NCBI GenBank assembly: GCA_035048495.1
Contig: CM068546.1
Span: 10,156,435 to 10,220,434, forward strand
Source of the DNA: Euptelea pleiosperma
Taxonomy: Eukaryota > Streptophyta > Magnoliopsida > Ranunculales > Eupteleaceae
Direction: 5' to 3'
Length of the DNA stretch: 64,000 bases
Within the stretch, counting starts at the first letter, position 1. The number at the start of each line of letters is the position of its first letter. Below, in pieces: positions 45,440-57,000 of this stretch. Below the pieces are notes generated by a model. The model ran no database searches. It saw only the letters and a program-made list of their open reading frames with translations, and was not told the origin of the DNA. The translations under genes were made by a program, and so were the position numbers.

Positions 45440-46568
45440 AATAAGAGCTTTAAAGAGATTACACCCTAATCCTGGGCCTCTTGATCCTCAAAGAGAAATT
45501 CTGAAACATATAAGAATTTTTTTCTCTAATACTAAGTATAGGGTGGAAAATGGATCTAATGTTAAGGTTCAAATAGATAAACGGGTTCATGACTACACTT
45601 TACTAGAATGGGTTCATACTAATGGCTTGAGTAAAGTGGATGCTAATCTTACGGTGGATGCTCTTATTGATGGACAAAATTACACTTGGGATATGGAAAC
45701 TTCACTCAATCTTTCCTCAATTAGTAGTCAAGTGTATAATTGTTACTCCATTCTCAATCTATTTACAACCAATTTGATAGTAAATACTAGAAGGCATCCA
45801 ACTCAAGATGTTTTACAATTAGGTCTGCCACCATTCTAGCCCAAGGATATTATAATGTTCCAGTGGCTAACTTTCCTAAGATTAGTAAAGACGCCAAGCA
45901 TTGCCTTCCTCGGATGCAACATTTCGTCGAGCTTATAGCCTGAAATTTCCCCTCATACAACCCTCTTAATGATAGGGGTATGAATACTGACATCATGAAA
46001 AACACATGGATTTTTGTGAAAGGATAACGGACACATCTTTATTGAATGCCCTTTCACAAATGCCATATGGAAGTTAGTAGAAGGGTGCCAATATTAGGAT
46101 CCTACCTATAACTTTGATAATAGAATTCATATATGGATTGAGAATCCTAAATGGCATCTGCTTTTCACTAAAAGGAATAGTGATATTAGCCCAATTGTGA
46201 TTTGACAACTTTGGATAGCTAGGAATAACAAAAATTTAATGGCATCCGAGCTACACCTAAGGAGATCCTTACCAAAGCCTTCTTCAAGTATTGTGGATTC
46301 ATTAATACCTACCATTTTCTGCAGGGCACGGAGAAAGGCAACTTGGAAAGAAATGAATAAGAGGTGTGCTCTATCCATCGGGCAATTACCCTATAATTGT
46401 CACGTAAGCATGGCCCAAGCGTTAAGAAAAATTGCTCTATTAACTGTCACGTAAGCATAGCTGCAAGAGAGATTATAAGTATGGCAAAAAATTGTAATAT
46501 AATTAATCTTTTACTAGAAGGCGATACCTTACTTAGAGTGAGAGCGATAAGGGAAGAAAACAACTATT
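45440..46568 (+). mobile_element. L1 LINE fragment, ORF2 C-terminal part
   Basis: The + strand encodes a long frame with HPNPGPLDPQREILKHI, EWVHTNGLSKVDANLTVDAL and NYTWDMETSLNL (to 45836), the region between RT and zf-RVT in plant L1. Further on is ECPFTNAIWKLVEGCQY and LWIARNNKNLMASELH (about 46040-46240), the zf-RVT end. Stops interrupt it. Confidence 0.65.
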
Positions 46569-46573
46569 GAAGG

Positions 46574-48164
46574 TGAAATTTCACTGGTCCGTTCTCTTTA
46601 ACTCAATATACCTAGAAGGAGGGGTTGATTAGGTATTTAAAATTAATTATACCTACACAGTTTTACTGGACGATGGTAAGGGAATAAAATCGCATGCCTT
46701 AGTTGTTTGATAAAAGATTATCACAACTGACTCAAATTGAATATACCTCCATGGTATATTTTCTTTTCGTCGTTTGATCTAATCAAAATATATTGTGGAA
46801 TACAAACAAACAATCACACTAGACAAGAGATTTTTACGTGGAAACCTTAGCCAAGGAAAAACCACGGGACCACGTCCAGACGGAAAGTATCACTAACTGA
46901 AAAGTTAAACGAAACAAAGGTTACCTACGCAGCACCGTTGCAAATACAGCTTCCAACCTTAGCCAAGGCCTATTGCCGATACGTCACGTCCTCTGAATCA
47001 ATGCTACAAATCCACGTGCGCCCTTCTAGTCAAGAAGTCTTGTCCGCTTGTTCAGTTTGGTACACCCCAAACCTACCATCGATCGGCTCCTCCGATCTTA
47101 ATTCTCAACACTCCCGCCTTTACAGAAGGTGAAGGATTCAGTACATCTGAACCCTAAGTTGCTCAAATGGTGTTGAATCACACTGGTACTCTCAGGCTAC
47201 TAGGTCGAATATAGAAATAGAAAACTTAAGCTGAGGAAAGGATCAAGCTCTTGGCTTTGATCAAGAAGAGAACAAGCTCACAAGATGTGAATGGAAAACA
47301 AGCTTCATACTCTTCGAATGGACACTCTAATAAATATAACATTTTCTTCTCTCTCTTGAAGATTGAGACACTCTGTGTACGTGTATAGAGAAGGCATAAA
47401 AGGGTTCTATTTATAGAATTCCAAGACCTTGAGTCGTGTAGAACTTGGGATGGTGGAACCATGAATTTCGGATATGAGAAAGACCAATTCTGTGCATGGT
47501 CCAATCGATTGTACACTGAGTCCAATCGATTGGGCTCAATAAGATTTCTGTTCCGAAGGCACCAATCGATTACATAGGGTTCTCCAATCGATTTGACTCA
47601 GAAAAGTTTCTGTCTCAAAGACTCCAATTGATTTCACTGAGTCTCCGATCGATTTGACTCAGATAAGTTTCTATCTCGAAGACTCCAATCGATTTCTCAG
47701 AGTCTCCAATCGATTGGGCCGAAATAAGTTTCTATCTCGTAGTTTCCAATCTATTACATAGAGTCTCCAATCGATTGGGCTGTGTCCAATCGATTGGGAA
47801 TAAGTGTCCAATCGATTGGATTATTCCATTAGTCAATTTTATTGACTTAGACTCGGGTCAGTCCAATGACTAAGTTTGACCATTATATTTTTATTCATTT
47901 TAACCAATTCCTATGGCCACTAAGTCACTTACCTTTCTAATCGAGCATACACAATCGTTAACTGACAAATCGACGGTTACTTGAATGACTCTTGTCGTCA
48001 ACCGTCTGATTCTTGCTGTCTCTGTCTTTTAGTCTTCACATAGTTGGCGAAGTATGCGTACCACAACATTTCCACACTATACTAGTGCTTGTGGGAACGG
48101 TTACAAGAATGTTTTTATGTCAAACAGAATCTTTGCCAAATTGAATATGAAAATATTCCTTACA
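46574..48164 (-). mobile_element. Solo LTR with palindrome array, TSD GAAGG
   Basis: 1591 bp. In minus orientation it starts TGTAAGGAATATTTTC and ends GTGAAATTTCA. GAAGG lies at 46569-46573 and 48165-48169. It contains promoter-like and A-rich transcript-end-like sequence, and TTCCTTGGCTAAGGTTTCCA typical of copia LTR 3' parts. A near-complete reverse-orientation copy is at 62071-63633. Copia origin is an inference from LTR style only. Confidence 0.85.
47500..47825. repeat. Array of 12 CCAATCGATTGG-type palindromes
   Basis: Within 325 bp of the solo LTR there are about 12 copies of the palindrome, four or more complete at 10-12 bp, spaced irregularly 20-40 bp. The intervening text (GTTTCTATCTCG, GACTCAG) also repeats, showing expansion from a longer unit. 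Confidence 0.85.
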
Positions 48165-48370
48165 GAAGGAGCTATCTAAGAGGAGCAAGGGAGATTCATT
48201 GTAGCCATGGCCCAAGATTTAAGAAAAACTACCATAACTATCGTGGAAGTTGGGCGACAAAAGAGATTATAAGTGTGACAAAAAATTGCAATGTAATTAA
48301 TCTTTTACTAGAAGATGATTATTTACTCGTAGTGAGTGCGATAAGGGAAGAAATCGATGCCTTGTAGAAG
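48165..48370 (+). mobile_element. LINE fragment after the solo LTR, partly duplicating 46390-46560
   Basis: RGAREIHCSHGPRFKKNYH and EIISVTKNCNVINLLLED parallel the decayed text at 46400-46560 (ISMAKNCNIINLLLEG-like). The LINE therefore holds a roughly 200-bp tandem duplication, with the LTR inserted between the two copies. Confidence 0.6.
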
Positions 48371-48597
48371 ATATCATGTAGAACCAGAAGAAAAACATTC
48401 TTCATTTTCAAGTTCAGCATGCGTTAATTCAACTATTTTAGTATGCAAGAAAATTTGAGAATGTCCAACAATTAGAGATTTTTTAGGGATTAGTAAACTT
48501 TATTTTACTAAAGAAATTTGTCTCAATATGATATTTTTAAATTTCTTTGAAATGAAACACTAACTGATGGTAATTGCACATTATATAAACTAGTAGG
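48371..48597. other. No recognised feature
   Basis: Short AT-rich stretch between the LINE fragment and the MITE zone. Confidence 0.5.
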
Positions 48598-49215
48598 CCA
48601 CCACGTGCGATGCATGTGCACCTTACACATGGAACACTCTTAGAGATAACTGACCATATAGATGTTTGGCCCATCCCTAGGTGGACCTACGTACAAAAGT
48701 TCATCTTGATTAGTTATTTCTATCTGTTGGATTAGAGACTTTTTCATATATGGTTTGTTTTTAACCGTGGATTTTGAGTATAATTTGACCAATGACAAAG
48801 CGACACCACTATGCAACGTGATAACATTCATGGCTCTTGGACCATGTATCGTTACTTTAATAATGGGGTACGTACAATACACTTAATTAACTTTTATTTT
48901 TTGTTTTTTTCAAACATCAACGTTGATGATGGACCATATTATGAGCCATGTGGCACTCTTAAAGATCACTAACCGTATGGATGTTTAACCCATCCCTGCT
49001 AGGTATACTTACGTACCAAAATTCATCCGGATTATAAATTTCTATCCATTGGGTTAAAGTCTTTTCCATGATTTATTTGTAACCATGGATTTCAAGGATT
49101 ATGACCCAAAACTTAGGAATCACTAATCAGGCCGATTTTTGTTACATTAAGTCCATCTAGGGATGTGCCAAACATACATACGATTACTAGCCTCTAATAG
49201 AGCTCCACGTGGCTT
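48598..49215. mobile_element. MITE family M, copy 3 (half) and copy 4
   Basis: Copy 3 (48598-48790): CTCTTAGAGATAACTGACC and GATGTTTGGCCCATCCCTAG with no matching right half. Copy 4 (about 48945-49212): GTGGCACTCTTAAAGATCAC on the left, AATCACTAATCAGGCCGATT and CTCTAATAGAGCTCCACGTG on the right, forming an imperfect palindrome. Confidence 0.7.
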
Positions 49216-49759
49216 ACACTATGCGTCACACCATTATCTAATTTTTCCATGGATAGAGTTCAGCTGCCATGTGAAGGTTCAATAAATGCTTTTACAAGTT
49301 GAGTTGAAATGTGAAAATGTTGAATGACCAAATAACCCCTATAATTTAAATTTTTTTTAAAAAATGAAGGAAGCAATGTTTGTCAATTTAAGAAATTTGA
49401 GGGTCATATTAGGAATAAGAACTTTTTGAGTTTTTAATACGAGAGTGCATTGAATGAGTTGCAGGGGTGACATGTGCTTGTAAATTCCCAAGAGTAAGTT
49501 TTTTATTTTTGTTTTTGCCAACTTGCAGGTGACATATGCACTAAAATACAAAAGCACCCCCACTAACTAAATATTCTAAAGAATACAAAGAAGAAAAGTA
49601 GGACATTCTCAGCAAAACATCGATATTTTTGAGATTTTATCCATTTAATGCATGAACGGGCTTCTCTCTTTAATAAGCATAATAGATTCACCTTGCGTCA
49701 ATTCATCCTTGACCCAACCAAAAAAGGAAAAAACCAAAAAAGGAACGGGCTTCTCACCT

Positions 49760-49992
49760 TGCCCACACTTTGGTGGACCCACACACCAAATATCAGTGTG
49801 ACTGGTGATTTCTAGCCAATGGATTTTAGCACTTTTTCATCATGGGCTGGAACCAACCCATAGGGCCCATGATGAAAAAGTACTCAAATCAAAAGGTTAG
49901 AAATAACTAATCATGTTGATTTTTGGCATATAGGTTCTCCAAGGGTGGGTCAAACATTCAAGCAGACATTAGGCCTGAAAGAGTATTACGTG
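49760..49992. mobile_element. MITE family M, copy 5
   Basis: Left CACACTTTGGTGGACCCAC and TGATTTCTAGCCAATGG; right GGTTAGAAATAACTAATCATG, GGGTGGGTCAAACATTCAAG and GAAAGAGTATTACGTGG. A perfect 20-bp inner arm, CATGGGCTGGAAC... with TAGGGCCCATGATG, lies near the centre. Confidence 0.65.
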
Positions 49993-50270
49993 GAAATTTG
50001 AGGGACTTCTGCATCAAAATTTCAGTACAAAATTTTGCATCATTGATAGGCTCACAACAGAAAAGCTAAGATAAAATGCAACTAAAACAGTCCAAAAAGT
50101 GCTCATCCAAAACTATTTGAATTAGTTTACCCCAACCATACTTTTGTTTTTGGTAAGGATAATTTGTATGTCTGTGCGCATAAAGATGTGAAATATTGCA
50201 AAAGAGAAACAACTGGTGATGTCTTGCATGCACTAAAGGTCTAACCATATATATAATCACTCTGCACAGT

Positions 50271-50582
50271 GGCAGATCTAGGATTTTGTTGGGGGTGGGC
50301 AAAATCAATTGAGTAGAACCGCCCACAATATGAGCCACGTGGCGTATTCTTAGAGATTTCTGACTGTAGGATGGTTGGCCCAACCCTAGATGGACATACA
50401 GAGCAAAAATTAACATGATTTGTGATTTCTAAGTGTTGGATTGGAGTAGTTTTTATGGGTTGATTTTTAACTGTAGAATTTGAGCATTATTTGGGGTACG
50501 AGCAGGCTAATTTTTGGTCTGTAGGTCCATCTAATAAGGACTGTCGCGCACGCAGGGGGGATGTGCCCCTAGCTCTGCCACT
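50271..50582. mobile_element. TIR element (AGTGGCAGA ends) with nested MITE M copy 6
   Basis: Ends are AGTGGCAGATCTAGGA (left) and CCCCTAGCTCTGCCACT (right), imperfect inverted repeats. Inside, at about 50335-50540, is a family M half-copy (CGTATTCTTAGAGATTTCTG, GGTTGGCCCAACCCTAGATG). No coding capacity. Confidence 0.6.
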
Positions 50583-52020
50583 AAATTTGGCCAAAATGGG
50601 GCCACTTCATTGTTCTACCACATTGTGTGTGATGTTATACATTATGCAAAAGACTAAAGACTTGTTTAAGTACTTAGCAAGATGGCCTTTGTTGTCTATG
50701 AAATTCCCTCCCATCACCTTTGAGTCATGCTACGACTCGATCATCTTAATGTTTAATTCCTTGGCGAAAGCTAATTCCTCTTTGAAAGAAAGAGCTTCAA
50801 CCTCTTCCAAACTTGAGTATAGGACATAGAGATTGTGCCACAAAGAAGGTCCCCTCAATCATATTGAACTTTTATGTTCACATTGTTCATACACGCATCC
50901 GTGGAAAAGCTAGCTTCAAAATTTACTTTAGCCCATCCAATTGTTGGGTTCAGCCAGTGGTTATATGCCTTAGAATCACAATGTTGTACCATATGAGTGG
51001 CACAAAAGGCTTCCCATTCCTCTTGTGGCAACTAGAGGGCAATTAGAAAATTAAGTTGTTTTGAAAATATGGAAGAAATGAAATAGAAAGTATTTAAGTT
51101 GTTATTAAGGGCTCATTTTGAAAATATGGAAATAATGGTATGTTAAGTAATTAAGTGCTTATCAAGGGTTGTATTGAAAATAAGACTGATGACATGGAAA
51201 GTAATTAAGTATTCATCAAGGGGCTATATTGAAAATTATAATTAATGGCATGAAAAAGGATGAGTACGTTAAAAGGTCACGTAGTGAACTTCTGGTAGAG
51301 AGGGGTATTTAATGAACTGGTGTTGGGTGTTTTTTTTCATAGACAACTAATATGTGTATAGGCGAAAGTTGTGTGGCATACCCAAGTTTTGGCTTTAAAA
51401 TAGTAATAATAGTAGATAATATATGGTGGGTAGATCGAGACAAATTTTAATCCATATTGGAGAACAATCATTTGAGGTATATTTTCTAGCCGGATGGTCA
51501 TGGGAAAGCCCAGTTGGTGAAAGGGCATTACAATAGGAGATTATGGATTGTCTCCTCCTTTGTATTACATAGTGAGCATGAGGTGGAAGCCATGCTTGGT
51601 TGAATGCAAATTGGATGCAATGCACTCACTTGCCACAGTTTTGGGATTACACATGATTGGTTAGGGGCGTGCAAATGAGTTGTTGTGCAAATGTATGCAA
51701 AGCCCTTGCAAACTCTTTAACAAAATGGATGCAAGCATGTGCAGCCCAAAAACCATGGTAAGTGACTGCAATGCAACTCAACGCATTTACACTGGAGTGC
51801 AAAATGCATCCCAGCGAAGCAAACCAAGCAGGGCTGGAGTAGCACCATGATGCAATCATATCACATCTCAATTGTGGACTAACCCTTGCATCCAGGGGTC
51901 ATTCCATATGTTCACAAGAGCTCCATCGTTGATCTTCCAACGTATATCCTCTTATGTCAACTATAGGCCCTTTGTAGACATCCTTGGCCTAGAAACATAA
52001 AAGTAAATAAGGCAAAGTGT
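50583..52020. other. Unassigned repeat-like DNA
   Basis: Short recurring phrases (TTGAAAATATGGAA, AATTAAGT, TCAAGGG) at 51060-51240 suggest an old local duplication. TGCAAA-rich sequence at 51600-51830 with AACCAAGCAGGGC may be a degenerate Tourist-like MITE. No gene was seen. Confidence 0.4.
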
Positions 52021-52021
52021 T

Positions 52022-52212
52022 GGGCTCAAGAGCACCCCCCTTTTTCTGACCCCTCTTGAGATTCGGACTCAAGGCTGTGGATTTCAAGAATCCAACGATG
52101 AATTAAGTGAATGCCAGCTCAACGCTATCAACCACTGTTGGATTCTCAAAATCTGCGGCCCCGAGTCCAACTCCCGAGTGGGGCTAGAAAAAAGGGGGGT
52201 CCTCAGAGCGTA
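52022..52212. mobile_element. Hairpin MITE
   Basis: GAGCACCCCCCTTTTTCTG on the left pairs with CTAGAAAAAAGGGGGGTCCTC on the right, and inner GATTCGGACTC pairs with GAGTCCAACTC. About 190 bp, non-coding. Confidence 0.65.
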
Positions 52213-52339
52213 AGGCAAAAGGGTAGATTCTATATATTAGATCTTCCTTGACCATTAAGATATGGTTTATCCCAAGCATGAGTAGCAATTCAGTGATATT
52301 GTCATCTAATGGGAGATGAGACAGCCTTACCTTAGTGAT

Positions 52340-52340
<1 letters not shown>

Positions 52341-52383
<43 letters not shown>

Positions 52384-52410
52384 TATTCTTATTCTTATTC
52401 TTATTCGAGG
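52341..52410. repeat. ATC trinucleotide microsatellite
   Basis: About 14 ATC units followed by ATTCTT repeats. The reverse strand would read as poly-Asp, but no gene supports that reading. Confidence 0.95.
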
Positions 52411-52580
52411 GGGTATGAACTAATGTGAGGCCCATCAAATCAGAGATTCAAAAAATGGTAGAAGCTCTCCCAAGGGTTGTCAAGTGTATAAGAAGACAAA
52501 AAGTCATAAACATACTATGTACTAACTTTTTGGTGAAATTGTATTACCTCTATAATCCTTCCCTAGTGATGATCTTGTTT

Positions 52581-52759
52581 GAGAAAATTTTTGAAGCGGC
52601 AGAATTTTTTACACAGCGATTATGCACCCAATGATCGTCCGCCACATATACCCAAGGTTTAGACTTTGGTTTTAAAAAAGTAAACATGGGTATATGTGGC
52701 GCGTGATCATTGGCACATGATCGCTACTTCAAAAATCCTACCGCTTCAAAAAAATTCTC
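52581..52759. mobile_element. Near-palindromic MITE, 179 bp
   Basis: The whole element folds: GAGAAAATTTTTGAAGCGG and CCGCCACATATACCC on the left match the complements GGGTATATGTGGCG and CCGCTTCAAAAAAATTCTC on the right. Flanks TCTTGTTT and ATTTGTTT match at 6 of 8 positions, compatible with an 8-bp hAT-type duplication. A partial relative is near 58537-58590 (CATATGTGGCGCGTG). Confidence 0.75.
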
Positions 52760-53278
52760 ATTTGTTTCTATTTCTATAAGAATGCTTAAAGTCATGTGTA
52801 TCATCGATTGTAGCGATTTCTCTCTTTTTAATAAATTCTCGTACACGTGGCGAACTTTGGAAGAGCTTCTATCATTTTTCATAAAAAAAGTTACCATCAA
52901 GAATTTTCAGCGTCTAACTGTTGAGAATGTGAGGAAGCATTTATTAGACCTAGCTTAAAAACTACAAATAAAGAAAAAAAATTGTAATAAGTGTACAAAT
53001 TTCTTATTTTTGGTTAAAAATCATGGTAAAAATTTAGAAAATAAGCAAAAAGTAAAGAGAGTTTGAAGCAGCATTGCAATTCATAGCGGGAATATGATTC
53101 ACAAACAATCATCCAAGTAGTATTTTTTTCTTCTGAAGGCCTCAAGACCATCTGATCATTGATCAGGTGGTTTAGAGATGTGCTCAATAGCCCTCTATGT
53201 GGACCTACTGACTGTGTATCATGGGTTCACTGCTAGATACATGTAGTTGGACTACATTTAATTCATGGAAAAAGATGC

Positions 53279-53640
53279 AACAAGGTATACTTGAGACTTT
53301 TCAAATGCGGAAGCACGATTTTTGTTACTCACCACTGTTATCTGTGCCCACTGACGGCATGGATGTTTATCCCACCCCTTGATGGATGTTTATCACACTG
53401 ATTGGTAATCTCTAACCATTAGATTTTTAGGATTTTTTAACGCTTGCTTATAGCCGTTGAATTCAACCTTTTTTAGTACTAAAACCAACAAGTAAAAATC
53501 ATCAAACAAGCTGATTTTTGGTATGAATGTCTACTAAGGGGTGGGCTAAACATCCATGTGGTCAGTGGGCCCAAATGGCAGCAATGAGTAACAAAAATGT
53601 GCTTCCGTATTTGAAAAAATCTCAAGTATACCTTATTACA
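53279..53640. mobile_element. MITE family M, copy 7, with long TIRs
   Basis: TIRs of about 80 bp: AAGGTATACTTGAGAC ... GGAAGCACGATTTTTGTTAC on the left, GTAACAAAAATGTGCTTCC ... CTCAAGTATACCTT on the right, with GCCCACTGAC / GTCAGTGGGC inside. The best preserved copy. Confidence 0.8.
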
Positions 53641-54049
53641 TCACCACCCTTAATATATTTTGTAGACCAATGGACTACATTAAATAACGAGATTATTATT
53701 ATTTTTTTGTGAGGTAAGTCTGTTTTTAAAGAGATCAATAACTTGGTGAAAGTGAGTTTTGAACCCAAGTCTATGGTATCATCACCCACAAACTTTACCA
53801 ATTGAGCAAGCTGGCACCTTCTAATATTGAGATTATTGTTGGTGATACATTCAATTCTCGGCATATATATTAAAGGCGGCACATGCGTTGCACACGAGTG
53901 TCTTGTGAAGCCCATGTTAAGTGGTTGATTGATTGAGTTATTTTAGAGGGAAATAGTGTCTTTTTGGAGGAAAATATGGGAATAATGTTATAGAGATAAA
54001 GTTTATAGAAAACTACATGGAGTCAGTGTAAGCATATGCAACAGTACGC

Positions 54050-57000
54050 CATTTTCTGCAATAGAGAGTGGTCCCCTCCAATTGTACACCAAATGGGGTC
54101 TCTTCAGAGACTCCATTTTGAGTACATATTTGGAGACCCACGAAGGGATCTTTATAAAGATCTCTATTGTTGTTTATGAGATTATAATTTTCAATTTGCC
54201 CTTTTTATGCATTAAAGTAAATATCCTTTTAACTTTAAAACTATTTTTTAATGTAAATAATAATTTATAAATCTATTTTTTTTAAACTGGTATCATTGAA
54301 AAAGTATCATCAATACCTTTAAAATGAGGCCGATATTGAATATTTTAACCTATATTTAAAAATAATATTAGATTTTTATTATATATTAATTAAGGCTGAC
54401 AAATGGATCGAAATTGAGTTGAATTAGTGCCGATTCAGTCCCGATTCAATAAAAAAATATGTCAATTTGAATTTTACGGGAAAATTTGAATTTTGGAGAG
54501 AAGTGATAAACTGAGTTTTTTAAAGAAAAATTATGTAAGTTTTTATAGGAAAATTTAGGAATAGTGTTATAGAGATGAGTGGGGAGTCGCTGTGAGAACC
54601 AAGGTGCTCTACTGTACGCAATTTCTCTACAATAGAGAGTGGACACCCTCCAACCGTACGCCAAATGGGGTCTCCATTTATGCATTAAAGTATAAATTGA
54701 TATCAGATGTACCCTTTTAACTTTTAAACCATATTTTAATAAAATAAATATAAATTTAATTTATAAATTCATTTCATAAAATTGGTATCATTGAAAAAGG
54801 TATCGTTGATACCTTTAAAATAAGACCAATATCTATTTTTTTTAACGTATATTTAAAAAAAATATATTTTTTATTATATTTTAGTTAGGGTTGGCAATGG
54901 ATCGAGTTCGAGTTGGATCAGTGTTGATTCAGACTTGATCTGATAAACAAATATGGCGATTTAAATTTTGTAAGAAAATTTGAATTTTGGAGGGAAGTAG
55001 TGAATGATTGAGTTTTTAGAAGGAAATTGCGTCAATTTTTGTAAAAAAAATCTAAAAATAGTGTTATAGAGATAGAGTTTAGAGATGAGTGGTTGGAGTC
55101 GGTATGAGAATCGAGGTGCTCTAAAAAGCACTTTTTATTAAATACAATTTTTTTAGTCTTTATTTTAGAGATCTTAGTTAAAGATGCTCTACCATACGCC
55201 ATTTCTCTACAATAAAGAGTTGACGCCTTCCAACCGTACATCAAATGGGACCTCCATTTATGCATTAATGCATAAATTGATACTGGATGCATCATTTTAA
55301 CTTTTAAACCGTATTTAATAAAATTAATATAAATTTTAATCTATAAATATATTTTTTAAATTAATATCATTGAAAGGTATGGTCGATATCTTGCCAATGA
55401 GACCAATATCTAATTTTTTAACGTATATTAAAAAAATATTTTTTTATTATATATTAATTAGGGCTAGCAATGGATCAAGTTCGAGTTGGATCAGTGCTGA
55501 TTCAGACCTGATCCGATAAAAATATATGCCAATTTAAATTTTGTTTGGAAATTTTGAATTTTAGAGGAAAGTGATGATTGATTGAGATTTTTAGAAGGAA
55601 ATTGTGTGAATTGTTTGGAAGAAAATCTAAGAATAGTGTTATAGAAATAGAATTTAGATATGAGTGGTTGGAGTCGGCGTGAGAACCAATGTGGTGCTCT
55701 AAAAGCACTTTTTATTCAAATACAATTTTTTTAGTTTTTATTTTAGAGATCTTGGTTGGAGATGTTCTATTGTACGCCATTTCTCTACAATAAAGAGTGG
55801 ACACCTTCCAACCGTACGCTAAATGGGGTCTCCATTTATGCATTGAAGTATAAATTGATATCGGATGTATCATTTTAACTTTTAAACTATATTTAATAAA
55901 TTTTAATCTATAAATCCATTTTTTTAAAATTGATATCATTGAAAAGGTATCATCGATACCTTTAAAATGATACCAAAATCTAATTTTTTAACATATATTT
56001 AAATATATATATATATATTAATTTGGGTTGGCAATGGATTAAGTTCGAGTTGAATCAGTGCCTATTTGTACCCGATCCGATAAAAAATCTATCGATTTCA
56101 ATTTTGTATAAAAAATTGAATTTTAGAGGGAAGTGGTGATTGATTTAGTTTTTTAAGGAAATTCGTGTTATTTTTTTTAGAAAAATATGGGAATAGTGTA
56201 ATAGTGATAGAGTTTAAAAATGAGTGCATGGAGTCTGTGTGAGAAGCTCTATGCTCTAAAAGCACTTCTTATTTAAATAAAACTTTTTTTGTCTTTATTT
56301 TAGAAATCTCGGTTGGAGAAACTCTACAGTACGTCATTTCTCTATAATAGAGAGTGGACACCCTCCAACCGTACGCCAAATGGGGTCTCTATTTTTGCAT
56401 TAAAGTATAAATTTATACCTAATGTATCTTTTTAACTTTTTAACCCTAGTTTAATAAAATTAACACAAATTTTTATCCATAAATCCATTTGTTTAAATTG
56501 GTATTATTGAAAATACCTTTAAAAAGATACGAATATCTAATTTTTTTAACGTATATTTAAAAAATAATAATTTCTATCAGTTCGAGTTGGATCGAGTTCG
56601 AGTTGGATTAGTGTTGATTCAGACCATATCCGATAAAAAATTACTTAGATTTAAATTTTGTAGAAAAATTTGAATTTTGGAGGGAAGTGGTGATTGATTG
56701 AATTTTTTAGAGGGAAATTGTGTGAGTTTTTTGACAAAAATCTAGGAATAGTATTATAGAGATAGAGTTTGGAGATGAGTGGTTGGAGTCAGTGTGAGAA
56801 CCGAGATGCTCTAAAAGCACTTGTTATTTTAATACAATTTTTTGGTCTCTATTTCAAAGATCTCGATTGTAGCATTTCCAACCGTACACCATTTCTCTAC
56901 AATGGAGAGTAGACGCCCTCCAATCGTATGCCAAATAGGGTCTCCATTTTTGCATGAAAGTGTAAATTGATACTGGATGTATCCTTTTAACTTTTAAACC

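Noticed and set aside
47500..47825. CRISPR-like array
   Set aside because: Repeats are short palindromes with uneven spacing and variable text inside an LTR, in a plant genome with no cas genes.
52184..52438. Poly-Asp protein on the minus strand
   Set aside because: The acidic run is only the reverse reading of an ATC microsatellite; there is no gene context.
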